A stretch of DNA of 64,000 nt, from contig CAZHEE010000008.1 in NCBI GenBank assembly GCA_964531715.1, positions 1 through 64,000 of the forward strand, in the 5' to 3' direction. Made by a program: the position numbers and the translations under genes. This DNA comes from UBA1664 sp964531715 (GTDB taxonomy: Bacteria > Pseudomonadota > Alphaproteobacteria > Micavibrionales > UBA1664). The notes below the pieces were generated by a model that saw nothing but the letters and a program-made list of their open reading frames with translations, made no database searches and had not been told where the DNA came from. Shown here in pieces: positions 60,065-64,000 of the stretch; within the stretch, counting starts at the first letter, position 1; each line of letters opens with the position of its first letter.

Positions 60065-60546
60065 AGAGAGCACTTACAATTATAAAAACTATAGAATATC
60101 TAACAATAGCTTCTGTTTGTCCTAATGGTTTACCATGGAACACGCCTGTGTTCACCTCTTACGATTCTAATCTAAATTTTTATTGGGGATCTTATAAAGA
60201 AAACCAGCATTCGCTTAATATTATGAATAATAATAATGTATTTTGTGTTTTATATGATAGTCGTGCAAAAGAAGGAACTGGAGAAGGGTTATATTTGGAA
60301 GGATATGCAGATATGTTAACAGATAATGAAACTATGCAGTATGCTTTAAATATGCTTATGAAGCGGTCAGGTCATTTTGGTAAAAATACTGATAATTATA
60401 AAGATGATAAACCACGAAGGTTATATCGTTTTATTCCTGAAAGAATATGGATGAATGATGGCGATACAAAAAATGGTGAATATATTGATATTCGTACTCA
60501 AATAGATAAACAAAGACTCTGCGCTCTTTGCGCCTCTGCGGTTTAA
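60058..60546 (+). CDS. Pyridoxamine 5'-phosphate oxidase-fold protein
   Basis: The protein has 162 residues with the split-barrel FMN-binding fold: YLTIASVCPNGLPWNTPVFT, then YWGSYKENQHSLNIMNNNNV, FCVLYDSRAKEGTGEGLYLE and RLYRFIPERIWMND. The reaction is not predictable; the family includes flavin-dependent reductases and heme-binding proteins. The gene is strikingly AT-rich compared with tsaD and gpsA on either side. Its last residues (RLCALCASAV) come from the right inverted repeat, just as the TsaD tail comes from the left one. That is good evidence of a cassette inserted between tsaD and gpsA. Confidence 0.85.
   Translation: MLERALTIIKTIEYLTIASVCPNGLPWNTPVFTSYDSNLNFYWGSYKENQHSLNIMNNNNVFCVLYDSRAKEGTGEGLYLEGYADMLTDNETMQYALNMLMKRSGHFGKNTDNYKDDKPRRLYRFIPERIWMNDGDTKNGEYIDIRTQIDKQRLCALCASAV
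60517..60543. repeat. Right inverted repeat of the PNPOx-like cassette
   Basis: CTCTGCGCTCTTTGCGCCTC followed by TGCGGTT is the reverse complement of the left repeat at 60021-60038 with a nine-base insertion. It supplies the last codons of the PNPOx-like gene. Elements of this CCGCAGAGGCGCAGAG type are scattered in unrelated bacteria. Confidence 0.75.
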
Positions 60547-60558
60547 TAAGGATATAAA

Positions 60559-61554
60559 ATGACACAAAAAATCGGTGTAATCGGATCAGGGGCATGGGGA
60601 ACGGCTTTGGCACATATTCAGGCCGAGGCAGGTCGCGATGTGACCTTGTGGGCTCGAGAAGCCTCCATTTCCGATCAAATTTCCGAGTCAAACGAGAATA
60701 CATCCTACCTCCCCGGTGTTAAGCTCAATCCTTCTATCAAGGTTACAAACAGTCTATCTGCTCTACATGAATGCGATATTTTCTTACTGGTCACGCCGGC
60801 GCAATATCTCCGCCCGACTTTGGAAGGCTTACGCCACGAATCACTGAACGGAAAGCCGATTGTGATTTGTTCTAAAGGTATCGAGATTGAAAGCGGGCGC
60901 ATGCTCTCACGCGTGGTTGAGGAAGTCTTGCCTAACAGCATCCCTGTTGTCATGACAGGGCCTTGTTTCGCGCGTGAGGTTGCCCTTGGACTGCCGACCG
61001 GAGTAACGATTGCTTGTGAAAATCTGGATGTTGCTAGAGATTTGTCAGAACAGCTGGGCTGTCGCAATTTTCGTGCCTATGTTACGGCCGACATTATCGG
61101 GGCACAGATTGGGGCCGCGGTGAAAAACGTTCTGGCCATTGCTTGTGGCGCAATTTACGGTCTCAAATTAGGTGAGAATGCCCGCGCGGCCTTGATTACA
61201 CGCGGTATCGCGGAGATGGGGCGACTGGCCAAAGCCATGGGGGCTGATGAAAAAACCCTGATGGGTATGTGCGGCTTTGGTGATGTGATGCTGACCTGCA
61301 CCTCTATGCAATCCCGCAATTACTCGCTTGGCGTCATGCTCGGTGAAGGGCGAAGCCTTCAAGATATCATGGGTGAACGTCAATCAGTCACGGAAGGGGT
61401 TCATACCGCCGAAGCGCTAAAAAAACTTGCCTATTCAAACGCGGTTGATATGCCCATCGCCGAAACAGTTTATCAATGCCTCTGTGAGGACATGCCATTG
61501 AACGAGGCGAAAAATCAACTCCTCGATCGTCCGTTTGCAAAGATAAAAGGTTAA
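60559..61554 (+). CDS. gpsA: Glycerol-3-phosphate dehydrogenase [NAD(P)+]
   Basis: GpsA reduces dihydroxyacetone phosphate to sn-glycerol 3-phosphate for phospholipid synthesis. It has 331 residues. The nucleotide-binding start is IGVIGSGAWGTALAHIQAEA. VMTGPCFAREVALGLPTGVT, the catalytic-lysine segment GAAVKNVLAIACGAIYGLKL and MGMCGFGDVMLTCTS follow the family pattern. The tsaD-gpsA order is usual in alphaproteobacteria and is interrupted here by the PNPOx-like cassette. A GGAT-type ribosome-binding site lies just after the right inverted repeat. Confidence 0.96.
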   Translation: MTQKIGVIGSGAWGTALAHIQAEAGRDVTLWAREASISDQISESNENTSYLPGVKLNPSIKVTNSLSALHECDIFLLVTPAQYLRPTLEGLRHESLNGKPIVICSKGIEIESGRMLSRVVEEVLPNSIPVVMTGPCFAREVALGLPTGVTIACENLDVARDLSEQLGCRNFRAYVTADIIGAQIGAAVKNVLAIACGAIYGLKLGENARAALITRGIAEMGRLAKAMGADEKTLMGMCGFGDVMLTCTSMQSRNYSLGVMLGEGRSLQDIMGERQSVTEGVHTAEALKKLAYSNAVDMPIAETVYQCLCEDMPLNEAKNQLLDRPFAKIKG

Positions 61555-61682
61555 GAAATCTTAAGCTTCTGGCTTTATATTCACAATTTATCTTAAATTT
61601 TAGATATTTTTTATCCAATCTTTATATATTATCCTGTACACTTATAAACAGCTTGTGAAAAAATAAAAAAAGGATAAAAGCC

Positions 61683-62084
61683 ATGGGTCTCCCCATTCTG
61701 GTTGTTGATGACAATGAATTTATTCGCGCATCGATGATAAAATTTTTAGAAGGTCATAATTATAAAGCCAAAGGCGTGGAGGGCGCAAAACAAGCCATAG
61801 AATCCTTGGGTTCTGAGCAATATAGCCTTATTATTACCGATATTCTTATGCCTGATATGGACGGGTTTGAATTGATTGACCATGTTCGTGAAGGTAAAGG
61901 TATGAACGCATCTGTCCCGATTATTGCAATTAGTGGCGGCGGACGAGCGGTTGATGCCTCAACCTTGCTTCAATCACTCGAAGAGAAGGTAGATTATGTC
62001 TTAAGGAAACCTTTTACCAAAAAAGACTTACTGGATAAAGTCGGCGAACTCTTGGCAAAAAATAAAGAAAAAGCAAAAGCTTAA
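61683..62084 (+). CDS. Single-domain response regulator 1
   Basis: A stand-alone CheY-like receiver of 133 residues. Acidic pair D9/D10, phosphoacceptor D53 (ITDILMPDMDGFELID), conserved Ser in IIAISGGGRAVD and Lys in YVLRKPFTKKDL are all present. A good ribosome-binding site (AAGGAT) precedes the ATG. There is no output domain. It is followed 30 bases later by a closely similar receiver. No histidine kinase is adjacent; candidates must lie elsewhere. Confidence 0.93.
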   Translation: MGLPILVVDDNEFIRASMIKFLEGHNYKAKGVEGAKQAIESLGSEQYSLIITDILMPDMDGFELIDHVREGKGMNASVPIIAISGGGRAVDASTLLQSLEEKVDYVLRKPFTKKDLLDKVGELLAKNKEKAKA

Positions 62085-62114
62085 ATAATAATAAAGATAA
62101 CGGGGGAGTCGATA

Positions 62115-62528
62115 ATGAAGATACTGATTATTGATGATGTTGATTACATCCGTAAATCAATTCAAAAAGTTTTAAGCGACAATAATTTCACTTGCCAAAC
62201 CTGCATTAATGGGCGGGATGCGGTGAATAAATTGGGTGATGAGGAATTTGATCTCATCATTACTGATATAATGATGCCCGATATGGATGGGTTTGAATTC
62301 TTGGATTATATTCGCTCTCAAGATGGGCATCTATCAACAATGCCCGTCATTGCGATGAGTGGGGGGAGCAAGACGATTGATTCCGAAACCGCATTAAAAA
62401 TTATTGAAGAAAAAACTAACGCAATTTTGAAAAAACCATTTGGTAAAAACGATCTTCTGAAAACGATTGAGCAAGTTATTGGTAGTGATAAATATCATGC
62501 GCTGACGGCCGCAACAGCCAGCGCATAA
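62115..62528 (+). CDS. Single-domain response regulator 2
   Basis: A receiver of 137 residues that is paralogous to its upstream neighbour. It has D7/D8, phosphoacceptor D51 (IITDIMMPDMDGFEFLDY), Ser in VIAMSGGSKTID and Lys in AILKKPFGKNDLLKTIEQ. Both proteins share an unusual SGG(G/S) segment after the Ser and an internal insertion of similar length, so a tandem duplication is likely. A GGGGGAG ribosome-binding site lies 9-14 bases before the ATG. Confidence 0.93.
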   Translation: MKILIIDDVDYIRKSIQKVLSDNNFTCQTCINGRDAVNKLGDEEFDLIITDIMMPDMDGFEFLDYIRSQDGHLSTMPVIAMSGGSKTIDSETALKIIEEKTNAILKKPFGKNDLLKTIEQVIGSDKYHALTAATASA

Positions 62529-62535
62529 CTATCGA

Positions 62536-62895
62536 TTAGCCGCCTATCATTGGCGGCAATTTTTCACCGCCGAGGATGTGCATATGGAGGTGTGGCACTT
62601 CCTGCCCGCCATGGTCGCCACTGTTGTAAACCGCGCGATAACCGTTTTCTTTCAGGTTATATTTCTTAATCGTCGCGGCAATGGCTTTATTAAAATCGAG
62701 AATCTCATCCTCAGAAGCCTGTGTAGTAAAATCTGTTAAATCTTTATACGCACCGCGTGGAATAATGAGGATATGGATTGCCGCTTGCGGTGCAATATCT
62801 TCGAAAGCCACACAATGCTGTGATTCATAGATAAAGTTTGAAGGAATCTCACCACGCAAAATTTTTGCAAAAATGTTATTTGGAGCGTATGTCAT
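62536..62895 (-). CDS. HIT family hydrolase (HinT-like)
   Basis: A purine nucleoside phosphoramidase-type protein of 119 residues. NIFAKILRGEIPSNFIYESQ opens the fold. The histidine triad is HLHMHILGG (H102, H104, H106), with the further residue His in the QVP-like PHLH. It lies four bases inside the end of the M29 peptidase gene (ATGA overlap), so it is in the same operon. It converges on the receiver gene across seven bases. Confidence 0.94.
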   Translation of the reverse strand: MTYAPNNIFAKILRGEIPSNFIYESQHCVAFEDIAPQAAIHILIIPRGAYKDLTDFTTQASEDEILDFNKAIAATIKKYNLKENGYRAVYNSGDHGGQEVPHLHMHILGGEKLPPMIGG

Positions 62896-64000
62896 GATAT
62901 TAAATCCCTACCATTCAAAATTTCCAATTCAGGCAATACCCATAAGCCATCATCCATAATGATGTCACCATCGGCATAGATTTTCCCTTCTTTGCCAAGG
63001 AGCATGGTCGTGATATCCCAATGCAGGCGGGAGCGATTGCCGTTATCGACAATCACATCCTGCCCATCATAGTTTGTCATCTCAAAGGCACTGCCCAGCG
63101 CAATATGAAATGAGCCGCCGATTTTTTCAACCAAAAGTATTGAGGCGACTTGCGTTTTCCAAAACGGGTTCGTACCAATGCCGATTTCCCCGACATAGCG
63201 CGACCCCTCATCCGTATTCACTGTATCATCCAAAATATCTTGCCCATTTTCAGCACTATAACTTTCGAGGTAACCATCCTTGAAATTGAGCGTGATATCC
63301 TCGACAATTTCGTTTTGAAAGCCTTTCACCGCAAATTTTCCTTTGGCAACGACTGTCCCATTCACGCTGTCTTTCCTCGGCGCGGAAAAGACTTCAGACC
63401 CCGGAATATTGCGCAGAATGGTTGAATTCACAAATGTGAAACCATTAATGCTCATGCTCAAATCCGTGCCGTCATTATTAGTGAATCTCAGTGTTTTTGT
63501 GGCATTCAAACGCTCTATCAATTTCGCCTGAACATCATGTATAGCGGGCCAGTCTTGATTACACATTGTAAAGAAATCGCGCACATATGTTTCGTAATCC
63601 AACTCATCCACCGCGGCATCGATGCGACTTGGGATTAGCGTGAAGCATGGCTGAATCTTGCCTGACATTGACCATTCACGCAGCAGTATTGCCGCATCAT
63701 CATAGGCTTTCTTTTTCTTGGCATCGGTTTTAATAACCGTATGTTCGGGCAAATTGCACAAGGCCATTAAACGATGCGTCACATGAGAGCGCATGAGCGC
63801 GTAAGTCTCGCCAAAGCCAGCGGCCTGAACCTCATCACAATGATTGAGGAGCAAGGCCTTAAAATTCTCATCAAAAATTGAGACATCAAATTTCACCCCA
63901 TCCTCAACACATTTATCGAACAGGAAACATCCGATTGCGCGTCCATGGTCACCGATTTCCAATATCGGCACATCTTTTTTCGGGTCTTTGGTTTTATAGA
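62892..64000 (-). CDS. M29 family aminopeptidase (5' end outside window)
   Basis: A thermophilic-type metalloaminopeptidase. The frame is open to the right edge of the window (Y-K-T-K-D-P precedes the first in-frame GTG at 63971), so the N-terminus lies outside. Visible family features are FVNSTILRNIPGSEVFSAPR, the metal-ligand strand VGEIGIGTNP, LVEKIGGSFHIALGSAF and RSRLHWDITTMLL. At least 369 codons are present of the usual 400-420. The stop TGA overlaps the HIT gene. Confidence 0.9.
   Translation of the reverse strand, partial: YKTKDPKKDVPILEIGDHGRAIGCFLFDKCVEDGVKFDVSIFDENFKALLLNHCDEVQAAGFGETYALMRSHVTHRLMALCNLPEHTVIKTDAKKKKAYDDAAILLREWSMSGKIQPCFTLIPSRIDAAVDELDYETYVRDFFTMCNQDWPAIHDVQAKLIERLNATKTLRFTNNDGTDLSMSINGFTFVNSTILRNIPGSEVFSAPRKDSVNGTVVAKGKFAVKGFQNEIVEDITLNFKDGYLESYSAENGQDILDDTVNTDEGSRYVGEIGIGTNPFWKTQVASILLVEKIGGSFHIALGSAFEMTNYDGQDVIVDNGNRSRLHWDITTMLLGKEGKIYADGDIIMDDGLWVLPELEILNGRDLIS

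Noticed and set aside
1..64000. CRISPR arrays, rRNA or tRNA genes, intact insertion sequences
   Set aside because: No regularly spaced direct repeats, no rRNA or tRNA motifs and no transposase frames were seen.

Overview
The window reads as the chromosome of a free-living, flagellated alphaproteobacterium with moderate G+C. Evidence includes the DUF484-xerC pair, DUF2794, a SDHAF4-type (DUF1674) protein, a DmdC-type acyl-CoA dehydrogenase, a PodJ-like Sel1/peptidoglycan-binding protein, and a hemC-hemD operon followed by an alpha-Mic60 (COG4223-like) gene. The combination of flagellar genes with a chromosomal Dot/Icm-type (type IVB) secretion core points to a Micavibrionales/Rhodospirillales-like lineage. 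That placement is inference; there is no rRNA in the window to fix it. No rRNA, tRNA, CRISPR array or intact prophage was seen.

Layout. 1-1,700: AT-rich decayed accessory segment with a frameshifted integrase remnant and hypothetical genes. 1,737-8,012: housekeeping block truA, a GGDEF/EAL protein, cmk, rpsA and sdhB. 8,009-11,145: AT-rich hypothetical, MFS transporter, GNAT, a 33-residue membrane-peptide candidate with its own terminator, and the SDHAF4-like gene. 11,266-19,804: htpX, rsmB (carrying an in-frame palindromic repeat), a Na/Pi transporter, rapZ (Walker A lysine replaced), rhlE, a membrane protein, and xerC-DUF484. 19,980-23,430: flagellar segment flgB-flgC-fliE on the minus strand, an FlhB C-domain protein, fliO-fliP, and a small gene with an in-frame TGA; a 570-bp nest of three repeat families sits inside it. 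23,427-31,583: DUF2794, a YfgM-like TPR protein, bamB, a large AsmA protein, an acyl-CoA dehydrogenase and an SCP2 protein. 31,587-39,537: the PodJ-like protein and a complete tripartite RND efflux operon.

39,655-52,905 is the most interesting block. dotI/icmL, dotH/icmK, dotG/icmE and a dotF/icmG-like gene run in one direction. Next come a small hypothetical, a winged-helix regulator, yidC and yidD. A second plus-strand run follows: an unknown acidic-tailed protein, a lytic transglycosylase lacking a signal peptide, dotD, dotC and dotB. This supplies the envelope core and retraction-type ATPase of a type IVB machine. The coupling proteins and DotA/DotO are not in the window. A divergent unknown secreted protein (39,655-40,908) is a candidate partner.

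52,906-64,000: an AraC/GyrI-like regulator; a CobS/MoxR-type AAA+ ATPase with an adjacent unknown, possibly vWA-like, partner; an alpha-Mic60-like protein with an N-terminal helix-turn-helix head; hemD, hemC, tsaD; an AT-rich pyridoxamine-oxidase-fold gene enclosed by inverted repeats; gpsA; two tandem stand-alone receivers; a HIT hydrolase; and a 5'-truncated M29 aminopeptidase at the window edge. Several families of palindromic intergenic repeats recur through the window.
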